From: SHYQ01 sp041674525
GTDB taxonomy: Bacteria > Chloroflexota > Dehalococcoidia > UBA2979
Reading direction: 5' to 3'
NCBI GenBank assembly: GCA_041674525.1
Contig: JBAYVN010000009.1
Coordinates: 1 to 52,600, forward strand
DNA length: 52,600 nt
Positions 8,084 to 16,923 of this stretch are shown piece after piece (the stretch's first letter is position 1; every line of letters starts with the position of its first letter). A model generated the notes under the pieces. The model did no database searches. It saw nothing but the letters and a program-made list of their open reading frames with translations, and had not been told where the DNA came from. Made by a program: the position numbers and the translations under genes.

Positions 8084-10258
8084 ATGGTCGTCGCGAAACC
8101 GCAGCCCGCTGGCGCCCGCGAGTTGCTCGAGGAGGCGGCCGGGTATCTCCCACCCGACCGCGTCGAGCAGGTGCAGCGCGCCCTCGAATTCGCCATCGAG
8201 AAGCACGAGGGCCAGGCGCGCCGCTCCGGCGAGCCGTACGTCACCCACCCGATCGCCGTCGCCCGCCTGTGCGCGGAGCTGCACATGGACGCGCCCACCC
8301 TGACGGCGGCGCTCCTCCACGACACGATCGAGGACTGCGGGGTCACCTCCGAGCAGATCCGCGGGAAGTTCGGCCCGGACGTGAGCCTGCTGGTGGAGGG
8401 CGCCACCAAGATCGAGCAGATGCCGGACGGCGCCCTGAACATCGAGCAGGCGGATGCTGAGACGCTGCGCAAGATGTTCCTGGCGATGGCCGAGGACGTG
8501 CGCGTCGTCATCGTGAAGATGGCCGACCGCCTGCACAACATGCGCACGCTGCAGCACCTGGGCACCGACCGCCAGCAGGCGATCGCGCGCGAGACGATGG
8601 ACATCTACGCCCCGCTGGCCTCCCGGCTGGGCGTCTGGCAGTTCAAGTGGGAGCTGGAGGACCTCGCGTTCCGCTACCTGGAGCCCGAGCTGTACCACCG
8701 CGTGGCCAGCATGGTCGCCGCGCGCCGCAGCGAGCGCGAGCGCTACGTCCACCAGCTGGAGACGGAGCTGCGCGAGGTGCTGGAGGCCGCCGGCGTGAAG
8801 GCCGAGGTCACCAGCCGCGTCAAGCATCTCTACTCGATCGCCCAGAAGATGCAACGTTACGCGGCGCAGGGGCGGTCCTTCGACCAGATGCGCGACCTGC
8901 TGGCCTTGCGGGTCTTCGTGGACACGGTCGCCGACTGCTACAACGCCCTCGGCGTGGTCCACCAGCACTGGCGTCCGATCCCCGGGACGTTCGATGACTA
9001 CATCGCCAGCCCCAGGGAGTCGCTGTACCAGTCGCTGCACACCTCGGTCCTCGGCCCCGCGATGCGGCCCTTCGAGGTGCAGATCCGCACCTACGAGATG
9101 CACCAGGTTGCGGAGTACGGCGTCGCCGCGCACTGGCAGTACAAGAGCGACACGGGCGGCAAGCGCGACAGCCAGTACGAGGAGCGCATGGCCTGGCTGC
9201 GCCACCTGCTGGAGTGGCAGCAGGACGTCTCCGGCACGGAGGACTTCCTGGAGTCCGTGCGCATGGACGTCTTCCGCGACCAGGTCTTCGTGCACACGCC
9301 GAAGGGTGCCGTGCGCGTCCTCCCCGCCGGGTCCACGCCCATCGACTTCGCGTTCCGCATCCACACCGATCTCGGCTACAACTGCGTCGGCGCGAAGGTC
9401 AACGGCAAGATGGTGCCGCTGAACACCGTGGTGAAGAACGGCGACGTGATCGAGATCATCCGCTCGCGGGTGCCGAAGGGGCCCTCGCGCGACTGGCTGA
9501 TGCCCTCCCTCGGCTACCTTGGGTCGAACCACTCGCGCCAGAAGGTGCGGCAGTGGTTCCGCCGCGAGCACCGCGACGACAACGTGGACAAGGGCCGCGA
9601 GATGGTGGAGCGCGAGGTGCGCCGCCTGGGCCTCGATCGTGTTCCCGCCGACATCGCCAAGCAGCTCGGGCACGAGAGCAACCGCGACCTGTACGCCGCG
9701 CTCGGCTCGGGCGACCTCGGACTGCAGCGGCTGACCAACCGCCTGGCGGAGTACGGCCCCCAGCCCGAGGCGCCGAAGGTGGCCTCGGCGTACGTGGAGG
9801 TCCAGCGCGGCGCGCCGGGCGTGCGCGTCCTGGGCACCGCGGGGCTGCACGTTCAGCTGGCGAAGTGCTGCCGGCCGCTGCCCGGCGACCCGATCATGGG
9901 CTACGTGACGCGCGCGCGCGGCGTGACCGTGCACCGGGCCGACTGCCGCAGCGCGCACTGGGGCGGCGACGCCGCGCGGGTCGTCGAATGCGACTGGGGC
10001 CCCACGGGGTCGCTCTACAGCGCATCGGTAGAGGTGGTGGCGTGGGATCGCGTGGGGTTGCTGCGCGACCTCAGCACGATCATCGCGGGGGCGGGCGTGA
10101 ACATGGTGGGCGTGCGCACCGTGGAGCATGACGACCGCACGACCACCGTGGAGCTGACGCTGGAGACCGAGGGCGGCGCGCAGTTCGCCCGCCTGCTCTC
10201 CCACCTGGATGGTGTGCGCGGCGTGATCTCGGTGCGGCGCTCGGGCAGCGCGGCGTGA
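8084..10258 (+). CDS. rel: (p)ppGpp synthetase/hydrolase, RelA/SpoT homologue
   Basis: A 724-residue stringent-response enzyme that makes and degrades (p)ppGpp. Domains in order: HD hydrolase (about 35-190, metal-binding ALLHDTIED near 76-84 intact), synthetase (about 230-350, ending in the conserved QIRTYEMHQVAEYGVAAHW), TGS (about 400-460, DIVFVHTPKG-like DQVFVHTPKG), helical and zinc-finger-like region with CCRPLPGD, and a C-terminal ACT domain. The synthetase loop normally RxKD in bifunctional enzymes or ExDD in RelA reads TFDD (302-305). I prefer the ATG at 8084 to the longer in-frame start at 8018, which would cover the -10 element. The GNAT gene overlaps its stop (GTGA). Confidence 0.93.
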   Translation: MVVAKPQPAGARELLEEAAGYLPPDRVEQVQRALEFAIEKHEGQARRSGEPYVTHPIAVARLCAELHMDAPTLTAALLHDTIEDCGVTSEQIRGKFGPDVSLLVEGATKIEQMPDGALNIEQADAETLRKMFLAMAEDVRVVIVKMADRLHNMRTLQHLGTDRQQAIARETMDIYAPLASRLGVWQFKWELEDLAFRYLEPELYHRVASMVAARRSERERYVHQLETELREVLEAAGVKAEVTSRVKHLYSIAQKMQRYAAQGRSFDQMRDLLALRVFVDTVADCYNALGVVHQHWRPIPGTFDDYIASPRESLYQSLHTSVLGPAMRPFEVQIRTYEMHQVAEYGVAAHWQYKSDTGGKRDSQYEERMAWLRHLLEWQQDVSGTEDFLESVRMDVFRDQVFVHTPKGAVRVLPAGSTPIDFAFRIHTDLGYNCVGAKVNGKMVPLNTVVKNGDVIEIIRSRVPKGPSRDWLMPSLGYLGSNHSRQKVRQWFRREHRDDNVDKGREMVEREVRRLGLDRVPADIAKQLGHESNRDLYAALGSGDLGLQRLTNRLAEYGPQPEAPKVASAYVEVQRGAPGVRVLGTAGLHVQLAKCCRPLPGDPIMGYVTRARGVTVHRADCRSAHWGGDAARVVECDWGPTGSLYSASVEVVAWDRVGLLRDLSTIIAGAGVNMVGVRTVEHDDRTTTVELTLETEGGAQFARLLSHLDGVRGVISVRRSGSAA

Positions 10259-10848
10259 AGGTCGCCGAGACATCCCGCCTGGCCCTGCGCCTGATCTCCC
10301 TCTCAGACCTGGAGAACCTCCACGGGCTGCTCTACGCCGATCCGGAGGTGGCGATCCCGTGGGTCGGGCACGTGCAGTCGCTGCAGGACCTCAGCAGCCC
10401 CAACGGCCTGCTCTCGCAGGTGGCGCGCGCCGCGGACGAGCCGGGCCTCCTGGTCGTGGAGCGGAACGCGGACTACGCGATGATCGGCGTCGCGGGGATC
10501 CTCCCGCTGCGCCGCGCCTCGGACTCCGCGCGGTTCGTGCCGGCGAACGCGCAGGATGTCGTCGGCACCGACCCCGGGCGGCGCGAGGGCGAGCTGGTGG
10601 TCGCGCTGGGGCGCGCGCACTGGAACCGCGGGTACGCCACGGAGGCCGGCATGGCCGCCATCGGGCTGGGCTTCAACTCATGGCGATTCGCGCGCATCAT
10701 CGCCTCGGTCGGTCCGGCCAATGACCGCGCGATGAAGATGCTGCGCCGCCTCGGCTTCCGGATCGAGCCGAACGGTCGTGCCGATCCCCGGTCCGGCGCG
10801 AGCCTGCCCGGATCGCTGGGCTTCCTGGACGCGACCGCACGGCGATAG
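10255..10848 (+). CDS. GNAT family N-acetyltransferase (RimJ/RimL-like)
   Basis: A 197-residue acetyl-CoA-dependent acetyltransferase of the RimJ/RimL type, beginning TSRLALRLISLSD as in that group. The acetyl-CoA-binding region is around WNRGYATEAGMAAIGLGF (residues about 122-140), followed by NDRAMKMLRRLGFR, the typical end-of-domain motif in which the Asn and the ...KxxxxxGF pattern are conserved. Substrate unknown; it could be a ribosomal protein N-terminus or a small molecule. The GTG start overlaps the rel stop by four bases, so it is probably translated by re-initiation. Confidence 0.85.
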   Translation: MKVAETSRLALRLISLSDLENLHGLLYADPEVAIPWVGHVQSLQDLSSPNGLLSQVARAADEPGLLVVERNADYAMIGVAGILPLRRASDSARFVPANAQDVVGTDPGRREGELVVALGRAHWNRGYATEAGMAAIGLGFNSWRFARIIASVGPANDRAMKMLRRLGFRIEPNGRADPRSGASLPGSLGFLDATARR

Positions 10849-10893
10849 CAGTTCCGCGATCCGCCGGGAGGCGGGGAAACACCGAGCAGCACC

Positions 10894-12438
10894 GTGTCGG
10901 ACGAAGAGGACGCGGCGAACGGAAGCCCGGCCCGCGTGCGCAGCGGCGCCCTGCGGGGCATCGAAGGCATCCCGGTTGACGTCGAGGTAGATATTGGCTC
11001 GGGGCTCCCTGCGTTCAACATCGTGGGCCTCCCCGACGCGGCGGTGCAGGAGGCGCGGGAACGCGTGCGGGCCGCGATCCGTAACGCCGGGTTCACCTTC
11101 CCGCTGCGCCGCATCACCGTGAACATGGCCCCCGCCGACGTCCGCAAGGAGGGGCCGATCTACGATCTGCCGATCGCGATCGCCGTCCTCGTGGCCTCCG
11201 GGCAAGTGCCGGATCGCTTCGGGGCGGATGTCGCGCTCTTCGGCGAGTTGTCGCTGGACGGGCGGCTCCGGCACGTCGCGGGCGTGCTTCCCTTTGTCGC
11301 CATGTGCCTCGCCGAGGGCATCGGGACCGTGGTCGTCCCCGCCGAGGACGTGCACGAGGCCTCCGTGGTCACCGGGGTCCGGATCCTCGGCATGGAATCC
11401 CTCGCCCAGGCCGCCGAGGACCCCTCGACGTGGGTGTGCGCGGCCCCGCCGGTGGCGCGCGCGCCCGCCCTGCCGGCGGTGCACGACCTGTCGACGGTGC
11501 AGGGGCAGGAGCACGTCAAGCGCGCCCTCGAGGTGGCCGCCGCTGGCGGACATAACGTGATGATGCAGGGCCCGCCGGGATCCGGGAAGACGCTGCTCGC
11601 CCGTGCCATCCCCGGTCTCCTCGCGCCGCTGACGCCGCCCGAGGCGGTCGAGGTGTCGAAGATCTACTCGGTCGCGGGGCTGCTGAACCGCGATCACCCG
11701 CTGCTGGGGGAGCGCCCGTTCCGGTCGCCGCACCACACCATCTCCCACGCCGGGCTGGTCGGCGGCGGCACGAACATCCGCCCCGGCGAGATCTCGCTGG
11801 CGCATCGCGGCGTGCTCTTCCTCGACGAGTTCCCCGAGTTCGGAGCGGCCGCGCTCGAGGCGCTGCGCGAACCGCTGGAGGCCGGCGCGATCACGATCTC
11901 CCGTGCGCGCGGGTCGGTCTCCTTCCCGGCGCGCTTCCTGCTGGTCGCCGCGATGAACCCTTGCCCGTGCGGCTACTACGGCGACTCGCTGCGCTCCTGC
12001 ACCTGTCCGGACGGCGCGGTGTCGCGTTACCAGCGGCGCATCTCCGGGCCGTTGATGGATCGCCTCGACATCTTCGTGGAGGTTCCGCGCGTCGAGTACC
12101 GGGAGCTGACGGGCGAGGCGACGGGCGAGGCCTCGGCGGCGGTGCGGGCGCGCGTGACCGCCGCGCGCGAACGGCAGTCGGCGCGCCTGGCGGGCACGGC
12201 CGCCTTCACGAACTCCGAGATGGGCCCGCTGGAGGTGCGCAGGTTCTGCCAGGAGCCGCTCGTCCCGGCTGCGCAGCCGCTGCTGGCCGCCGCCATGGAG
12301 CAGCTGGGGCTCTCCGCGCGCGCGTTCCACCGCGTGCTGAAGGTGGCACGCACCATCGCGGACCTCGCGGATTCCGATGCCATCGAGACGGTGCACCTCG
12401 CCGAGGCGATCCAGTACCGGCGTCGGGGCGCGGACTAG
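10894..12438 (+). CDS. comM: ComM/YifB family Mg-chelatase-like AAA+ ATPase
   Basis: A 514-residue AAA+ protein of the YifB/ComM family. In naturally transformable bacteria ComM is a hexameric helicase promoting branch migration during DNA integration. The N-terminal Lon-like domain (residues 1-170, starting ARVRSGALRGIEG) is followed by an ATPase with Walker A GPPGSGKT near 226, Walker B GVLFLDEF, a cysteine-rich NPCPCGYYGD segment and a C-terminal Mg_chelatase domain ending AEAIQYRRR. The start is GTG at 10894; the ribosome-binding site is weak. It follows rel and the GNAT gene by 45 bases and is likely in the same transcript. Confidence 0.9.
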   Translation: MSDEEDAANGSPARVRSGALRGIEGIPVDVEVDIGSGLPAFNIVGLPDAAVQEARERVRAAIRNAGFTFPLRRITVNMAPADVRKEGPIYDLPIAIAVLVASGQVPDRFGADVALFGELSLDGRLRHVAGVLPFVAMCLAEGIGTVVVPAEDVHEASVVTGVRILGMESLAQAAEDPSTWVCAAPPVARAPALPAVHDLSTVQGQEHVKRALEVAAAGGHNVMMQGPPGSGKTLLARAIPGLLAPLTPPEAVEVSKIYSVAGLLNRDHPLLGERPFRSPHHTISHAGLVGGGTNIRPGEISLAHRGVLFLDEFPEFGAAALEALREPLEAGAITISRARGSVSFPARFLLVAAMNPCPCGYYGDSLRSCTCPDGAVSRYQRRISGPLMDRLDIFVEVPRVEYRELTGEATGEASAAVRARVTAARERQSARLAGTAAFTNSEMGPLEVRRFCQEPLVPAAQPLLAAAMEQLGLSARAFHRVLKVARTIADLADSDAIETVHLAEAIQYRRRGAD

Positions 12439-12445
12439 CTCCGGG

Positions 12446-13264
12446 TCACGCGCCGAGCGCCGCGCGGAACCACTCGATGCGCCGCAGCAGCGCACCCGGT
12501 CCGCCGAGGATGCGCAGCGCGGCGGAGCCCGCGACAAGCTCCATGGACGGCAGGGGCGCCGGAAGCACGCCATCGCCGATGCCGAGCGCGCGCGTGAGGG
12601 CGATCGCGCTGACGAGGACATCGGACAGCGGGTCGCCACCCGTGCCGTGCGCCCCGATCGCCCGGGCGATCACCTCGGGGAGTCCCCACGCGAGGGCCAC
12701 CCCACCACCGAACGAGGCGTGATCGGTCCCGAACTGCGAGGCCTCGGCCTCCATGATCGGCATGCCGCGCCGGGCCAGCCGGACCACGCGTGCGTAGCGG
12801 CGCGGGTGCCGCGCGGCGAGCACCAGCCGGCCGATGTCGTGCAGGATGCCGGTGGTGAACGCGACCGGCTGCACGCTCGCAAGCGAGGAGTCGACGGCGC
12901 AGAGCGCCTCGGCCAGCAGCGCGACCGCGAGCGTGTGCCGCCACAGGGTGTCGATGTCCAGCTCGGAACGTTCGAGTGCCGCGGTGGTCGTGTCGCGCAG
13001 CAGGGTCGCGAGGATGATCCCCCGGCTGTCCTCGACGCCGAGGCGCACGAGGGCGTCCGCCGCGCGCCGCACCTCGTCCACGGGCGAAGAGTACGCGGAG
13101 TTCGCCGCGTGCAGCAGGGTGGCGGTGAGCGCGGGATCGCCCTCGGCGATCGCGGCCACCTCGGCGAGCGAAACCTGGGGCTGGAGCAGCAGCGCCAGCG
13201 TGTGAGAGCGGGCCGCCGGCAGCGGCGGGAGCGCGTACATCGTGTCCATCGTGTCGAGGGTCAT
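12446..13264 (-). CDS. HDOD domain protein
   Basis: A 272-residue protein with an HDOD domain over about residues 10-205, a degenerate HD-GYP/HD relative found in signalling and stress proteins. Features include the helix NSAYSSPVDEVRRAADALVRLG, typical of HDOD, and the residual HD pair in GILHDIGRLVL. HDOD domains usually lack hydrolase activity and are thought to act in protein interaction. There is no attached GAF, EAL or receiver domain. ATG at 13262-13264 is preferred to longer in-frame starts because GGGAGG lies six bases upstream. It is convergent with comM (seven bases apart) and divergent from the epoxide hydrolase. Confidence 0.85.
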   Translation of the reverse strand: MTLDTMDTMYALPPLPAARSHTLALLLQPQVSLAEVAAIAEGDPALTATLLHAANSAYSSPVDEVRRAADALVRLGVEDSRGIILATLLRDTTTAALERSELDIDTLWRHTLAVALLAEALCAVDSSLASVQPVAFTTGILHDIGRLVLAARHPRRYARVVRLARRGMPIMEAEASQFGTDHASFGGGVALAWGLPEVIARAIGAHGTGGDPLSDVLVSAIALTRALGIGDGVLPAPLPSMELVAGSAALRILGGPGALLRRIEWFRAALGA

Positions 13265-13439
13265 CGCGAGCCTCCCGGGCCAGCGGCCGGGAGGCGGGGC
13301 CGGCGGCGCTGTCCTGTCCTGATCCTCGGCGCGGCACGGGGTGCTCGCTGCCGCCGCGTTGACGGCGCGGTGACGGCGCGGTGAAGGTGTGCTGACGGAT
13401 GCGCGCAGCGACCGCATGACGCGCGCGGGTGCGCCGGGG

Positions 13440-13445
13440 CATACT
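13440..13445 (+). promoter_or_regulatory. -10 box of the epoxide hydrolase gene, leaderless spacing
   Basis: CATACT ends six bases before the ATG at 13452. The implied transcription start coincides with the start codon. ATGACG (13416-13421) at 18 bases is the only weak -35 candidate. Confidence 0.4.
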
Positions 13446-13451
13446 CCGCCC

Positions 13452-14597
13452 ATGCCTCTCCCCGCCTCCCGGCTGCTCCCGTTTCGCATCGAGTTCGGTC
13501 CGCGCGCCGTGGATGACATGCGGCGGCGGATCGAGGAGTTCCGCTGGCCGCACCTCGGCTACGACAGCGGATGGGCGACCGGCACCAGCGACCGCGTGTT
13601 GCGCGATCTGGTACGAACGTGGGTGCGCGACTTCGACTGGTCACGCGTGCAGGCGGCGCTGAACGAGCGCGCCCACGTCCGCGGCGAGATCGAGGGCGAG
13701 GCGATGCACGCGATGGTCTCCGCGGGCCCCGCGGCCGAGCACCGCGTGCCGCTGCTGATGATCCACGGCTGGCCCAGCACGTTCGCCGACTTCCTCGACG
13801 TGGCGCATCTGCTCGGCCGCCCGGACGAGGCGGGACGGGCGTTCGATACCGTGGTGCCCTCGCTGCCCGGGTTCGGCTTCTCGGACGCGGCACGCTCGCC
13901 AGGGATGCACCCGGGCCGGATCGCGGAGCGGCTGCACGCCCTGATGCGGGCGCTGGGATACCGGCGCTACGGCGTGCATGGCGGCGACTGGGGCGCGATC
14001 ATCGGCACCGCGCTCGCGCTGCAGCATCCGGAGGCGGTCATTGGCCTCCACCTCCACCATGCGCCCGGCCGGCCGGAGCCCGCCGGCGGGCCGCCGTTGT
14101 CGGACACCGAGCGGGCATACCTCGACGGTCTGCGGCAGTTCCGTGCTGAGGAGAGCGGGTACGTCGCGATCCAGGGCACGCGCCCGCAGAGCCTCGCCTA
14201 CGCGCAGAACGACTCACCGGTGGGGCTGCTCGCGTGGATGCTGGAGAAGTACTGGGCGTGGAGCGACCACGGCGACGACCTGTGGACCGCGGTGGACCGT
14301 GACCGCGTGCTGACCAACGCCACGCTGTACTGGCTCACTGGCACGGCGCTCTCCGCGATGCGCATCTACTACGAACGCGCCCACGCCCGGGAGGCGTTCC
14401 TGGACGGCTTCGTGCAGGTCCCGACGGGGTTCATCCGCTTCCCACGCGACCCGTGGGGGGCGCCGCGCGAGCTGGTCGCCCGCTCCTATCACCTCGTGCG
14501 GTACGTGGAGGCGGAGCGCGGCGGCCACTTCGCGGCGATCGAGCAGCCTGCGGCGCTTGCGGGGGACGTGCGGGCGTTCTTCGCAGGCCTCGCCTGA
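13452..14597 (+). CDS. Epoxide hydrolase (EHN-type, alpha/beta hydrolase)
   Basis: Opens epoxides to diols through a covalent ester intermediate. The 381-residue protein has the N-terminal EHN domain (residues about 7-115, beginning PFRIEFGPRAVDDMRRR) characteristic of microsomal-type epoxide hydrolases, then the alpha/beta hydrolase core. HGWP (105-108) is the oxyanion-hole motif, D179 in GGDWG is the nucleophile, and H359 in RGGHFAAIEQP is the catalytic base. No signal peptide is visible. ATG at 13452 follows a -10-like box by six bases. Natural substrate is unknown; detoxification or terpenoid/xenobiotic metabolism are possible. Confidence 0.9.
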   Translation: MPLPASRLLPFRIEFGPRAVDDMRRRIEEFRWPHLGYDSGWATGTSDRVLRDLVRTWVRDFDWSRVQAALNERAHVRGEIEGEAMHAMVSAGPAAEHRVPLLMIHGWPSTFADFLDVAHLLGRPDEAGRAFDTVVPSLPGFGFSDAARSPGMHPGRIAERLHALMRALGYRRYGVHGGDWGAIIGTALALQHPEAVIGLHLHHAPGRPEPAGGPPLSDTERAYLDGLRQFRAEESGYVAIQGTRPQSLAYAQNDSPVGLLAWMLEKYWAWSDHGDDLWTAVDRDRVLTNATLYWLTGTALSAMRIYYERAHAREAFLDGFVQVPTGFIRFPRDPWGAPRELVARSYHLVRYVEAERGGHFAAIEQPAALAGDVRAFFAGLA

Positions 14598-14621
14598 TGG
14601 CGTCGTGCCGCCGGGCGTCAA

Positions 14622-14651
14622 TTGCGCCCCGTTCTGGCGCATCCGTACACT
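14622..14651 (+). promoter_or_regulatory. Promoter of tRNA-Arg
   Basis: TTGCGC (14622-14627) and TACACT (14646-14651) with an 18-base spacer. The tRNA begins nine bases after the -10 box. Confidence 0.6.
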
Positions 14652-14660
14652 GAAGGCCGC

Positions 14661-14735
14661 GCCCTCGTAGCTCAGGGGATAGAGCACCGGCCTCCGGAGC
14701 CGGGTGCGCAGGTTCGAATCCTGCCGGGGGCACCA
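14661..14735 (+). tRNA. tRNA-Arg (anticodon CCG)
   Basis: A full cloverleaf folds. The acceptor stem is GCCCTCG with CGGGGGC (one G-U pair), followed by a D arm around GCTC..GAGC, and anticodon stem CCGGC/GCCGG with loop CTCCGGA, giving anticodon CCG (codon CGG). The T arm is GCAGG-TTCGAAT-CCTGC. The discriminator is A at 14732, and CCA (14733-14735) is encoded in the DNA. Confidence 0.96.
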
Positions 14736-14814
14736 TCGCGACCACCGACGAAGCGATTGGCGGGCGACCACGCGGGGCGCCACGGCCTGCCGCGTGGCAC
14801 GGAGAGGACGAGCA

Positions 14815-15660
14815 GTGACGCAGGAGCGAAGACAGGACGAGCGCCGCCGGCGCCGCCTCGAACGCCAGCAGCAGAAGCGCCAGGGTCGCCCCCAGCGCAC
14901 CGACGCACCGATCAGCGGCGTCGAGTTCGGCGGGATCATGGGCTGGGTCCAGCGCAACACCCGCTGGCTGTTCCTGGGCGTGATCCTGATGTTCGTCCTC
15001 AGCCTCGGCGCGTCGGCCTTCGTGCGCAACACCCCGCCGGTGCCCACGGCGACCCCCACGCCGATCTCCGTCTCCCCCACCCCGTCGCCGGCGGCTACCG
15101 CCTCCGCCACCCCGTCGGCCTCCCCCACGGCGACTCCGGACCCCTCGATCCAGCGCAAGTACACGGCGGCGCCCCCGCTGAACATCGACGTCACGAAGAC
15201 GTACACGGCCGTCATCAAGATGAAGACGGGGGGCGAGGTGCGCCTCGAGCTGCTTCCCAAGGAGGCGCCGCAGGCCGTCAACAACTTCGTCTTCCTTGCG
15301 AAGAACCGCTTCTACGAGGGGCTTACCTTCCATCGCGTGCTCCCGGGCTTCGTGGCGCAGGGCGGCGACCCGCAGGGCACCGGCACCGGTGGGCCCGGGT
15401 ACACTCTCCCCGCCGAGAAGAACACCGTGAAGTTCGATGCCGGGGTGATCTCGATGGCGAAGTCGCCCGCCGGGGTGAACGGCTCGCAGTTCTTCATCAC
15501 GCTGGCGCCCACACCGTGGCTGCAGGACCAGTTCGCCGTCTTTGGACGGGTGACCCAGGGCATGGACGTGGTGCAGAAGATCACCCCGCGCAACCCGGAT
15601 GAGCCGAACCAGCCCGCCGGCGACGTGATTTCCAGCATCCAGATCATCGAAGGGAACTAG
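14815..15660 (+). CDS. Membrane-anchored cyclophilin-type peptidyl-prolyl isomerase
   Basis: A 281-residue protein. A very basic N-terminus (residues 1-28, many Arg) precedes one transmembrane segment (about 49-69, WLFLGVILMFVLSLGASAFV), a Pro/Thr/Ser-rich linker (about 74-108) and a cyclophilin domain (about 115-281). Active-site signatures FHRVLPGFVAQGGDP and NGSQFFI are present. The positive-inside rule puts the isomerase domain outside the cytoplasmic membrane, where it would assist folding of exported proteins. The GTG start at 14815 has GGAGAGG upstream. A second cyclophilin follows after four bases. Confidence 0.9.
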   Translation: MTQERRQDERRRRRLERQQQKRQGRPQRTDAPISGVEFGGIMGWVQRNTRWLFLGVILMFVLSLGASAFVRNTPPVPTATPTPISVSPTPSPAATASATPSASPTATPDPSIQRKYTAAPPLNIDVTKTYTAVIKMKTGGEVRLELLPKEAPQAVNNFVFLAKNRFYEGLTFHRVLPGFVAQGGDPQGTGTGGPGYTLPAEKNTVKFDAGVISMAKSPAGVNGSQFFITLAPTPWLQDQFAVFGRVTQGMDVVQKITPRNPDEPNQPAGDVISSIQIIEGN

Positions 15661-15664
15661 CCGC

Positions 15665-16171
15665 ATGGCCGCCCGGCAGTACGACGCACCCCCGCCCATG
15701 ACCATCGACACCGACAAGCGCTACACGGCGATCGTGAAGACCGAGAAGGGCGACATCACGATCCGGCTGATGCCGGAGATCGCCCCGGTGACGGTCAACA
15801 ACTTCGTGTTCCTCGCGCGCGAGGGGTTCTACGACGGTTGCACCTTCCACCGCGTCATCCCGGGCTTCGTCGCGCAGGGCGGGGACCCCACCGGCACCGG
15901 GCGAGGTGGTCCCGGATACCGCTTCCAGGACGAACTGACCCCGACGCCCTTCGAGCAGGGCGTGCTCGGGATGGCGAACGCCGGGCCCGGCACCAACGGG
16001 TCGCAGTTCTACATCATGCTGGACGCGGCGCCGCACCTGACCGGCCGCTACACGGCATTCGGCAAGATCGAGGCGGGCCTGGACAACGCCCTCGCGCTGC
16101 GCCACCGCGACCCGGAGTCCGACCGCGAGCCGGGCGATCGCATCCTCTCCGTGGAGATCATCGAGGGCTAA
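15665..16171 (+). CDS. Cytoplasmic cyclophilin-type peptidyl-prolyl isomerase
   Basis: A 168-residue single-domain cyclophilin catalysing cis-trans isomerisation of X-Pro bonds. Catalytic-loop motifs are FHRVIPGFVAQGGDP (residues about 60-74) and NGSQFYIML (about 114-122). It has no signal peptide or membrane segment. It is clearly paralogous to the membrane-anchored cyclophilin encoded four bases upstream, sharing the K-x-Y-T-A-x-I/V-K entry strand and the PGTG loop pattern. The pair probably arose by tandem duplication, one copy then serving each compartment. Confidence 0.93.
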   Translation: MAARQYDAPPPMTIDTDKRYTAIVKTEKGDITIRLMPEIAPVTVNNFVFLAREGFYDGCTFHRVIPGFVAQGGDPTGTGRGGPGYRFQDELTPTPFEQGVLGMANAGPGTNGSQFYIMLDAAPHLTGRYTAFGKIEAGLDNALALRHRDPESDREPGDRILSVEIIEG

Positions 16172-16207
16172 CCCCGCCTCCGCACCCCCCGGCACGTTCA
16201 GAGCGAG

Positions 16208-16237
16208 CCCTCCACCGCCGATAGTCGTGGCGGAGGG
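16208..16237 (+). promoter_or_regulatory. Hairpin covering the ribosome-binding site of the receiver-like gene
   Basis: CCGCC (16215-16219) pairs with GGCGG (16229-16233), and CCCT (16208-16211) pairs with AGGG (16234-16237) across a CCA bulge. The GGAGGG Shine-Dalgarno (16232-16237) of the gene starting at 16246 is buried in the 3' arm, so translation could be structure-limited. Alternatively it marks the end of the cyclophilin transcript. Confidence 0.35.
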
Positions 16238-16245
16238 TTCTCAGC

Positions 16246-16905
16246 ATGCCTCATGCCGCTCAGCGTCTCCTTATCGTGTTCGACGAGGAGGGCGACCCGA
16301 CCGCGCTCGTCCACCGCTACCTCGCCGCGGGGTACGAGGTGGAGACGGCACGCGGCGTCGGCGCGACCTGCACGATCCTGCGACAGCAGGAGTTCGCCGT
16401 CATGCTCGCGGACATGTCCGCCGCGGACGATGCCACACTGGCCGTCCTGCGCGCCGCCCGCCGCACGCGTCCCGCCCCGGCGGTGATCCTGCTCCTGCCC
16501 CGCGTCTCGCCGGACTCGCCGCTGGTCCTCGCGCTCGCGAGGCAGGTCGCCTACGTGTGCCTGCGCCACCCCCTCGACGAGCCGGAGCTCGACAGCCTGG
16601 TCGGGGCGGCATGCATCGCCGTGGGACGCGAGCGCCTGGAGGTGCGGCCGGCATCGGCGCTCCGGGGCGTGCGCGACATTGCTCGCTGGGAGCAGGCCCA
16701 GGAGGCGCTGGAGGACGCGCTGGTGGCGGTGGCGACACTGGGCCCGGGGGTCACGCAGGAGCAGGCCGCCGAGGCCGCCGGCGAGATCGCGCGGCGCCTC
16801 CAGGTCGAGCGCCACCCGAGCCTGGACGCGGTCGCGATGGAGGCCCTGGCGCGCGCGCTGCACGACTGGGCGACGCGCGCGTTGCCGGGACATCGTGCGG
16901 CGTGA
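16246..16905 (+). CDS. Degenerate response-regulator receiver protein
   Basis: A 219-residue protein. Residues 5-120 resemble a CheY-like receiver: an acidic pocket (FDEEGD) after the first strand, and the fourth-strand Asp in MLADMS where the phosphoacceptor is expected. The invariant Lys-Pro is replaced (CLRHPLDEPEL), so phosphorylation chemistry may be lost. Residues 120-219 are mostly helical and match no output domain I recognise. GGAGGG lies eight bases before the ATG. It is followed by a small membrane protein on the other strand and a giant GGDEF protein, which hints at a signalling locus. Confidence 0.6.
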   Translation: MPHAAQRLLIVFDEEGDPTALVHRYLAAGYEVETARGVGATCTILRQQEFAVMLADMSAADDATLAVLRAARRTRPAPAVILLLPRVSPDSPLVLALARQVAYVCLRHPLDEPELDSLVGAACIAVGRERLEVRPASALRGVRDIARWEQAQEALEDALVAVATLGPGVTQEQAAEAAGEIARRLQVERHPSLDAVAMEALARALHDWATRALPGHRAA

Positions 16906-16923
16906 TGGCCGAGGAGGCGGCGC

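Noticed and set aside
6665..10273. A 1202-codon open frame on the minus strand across rel and hisS
   Set aside because: Only its last 427 codons (hisS) show protein-like motifs; the rest is antisense to rel and is a product of high GC at third positions.
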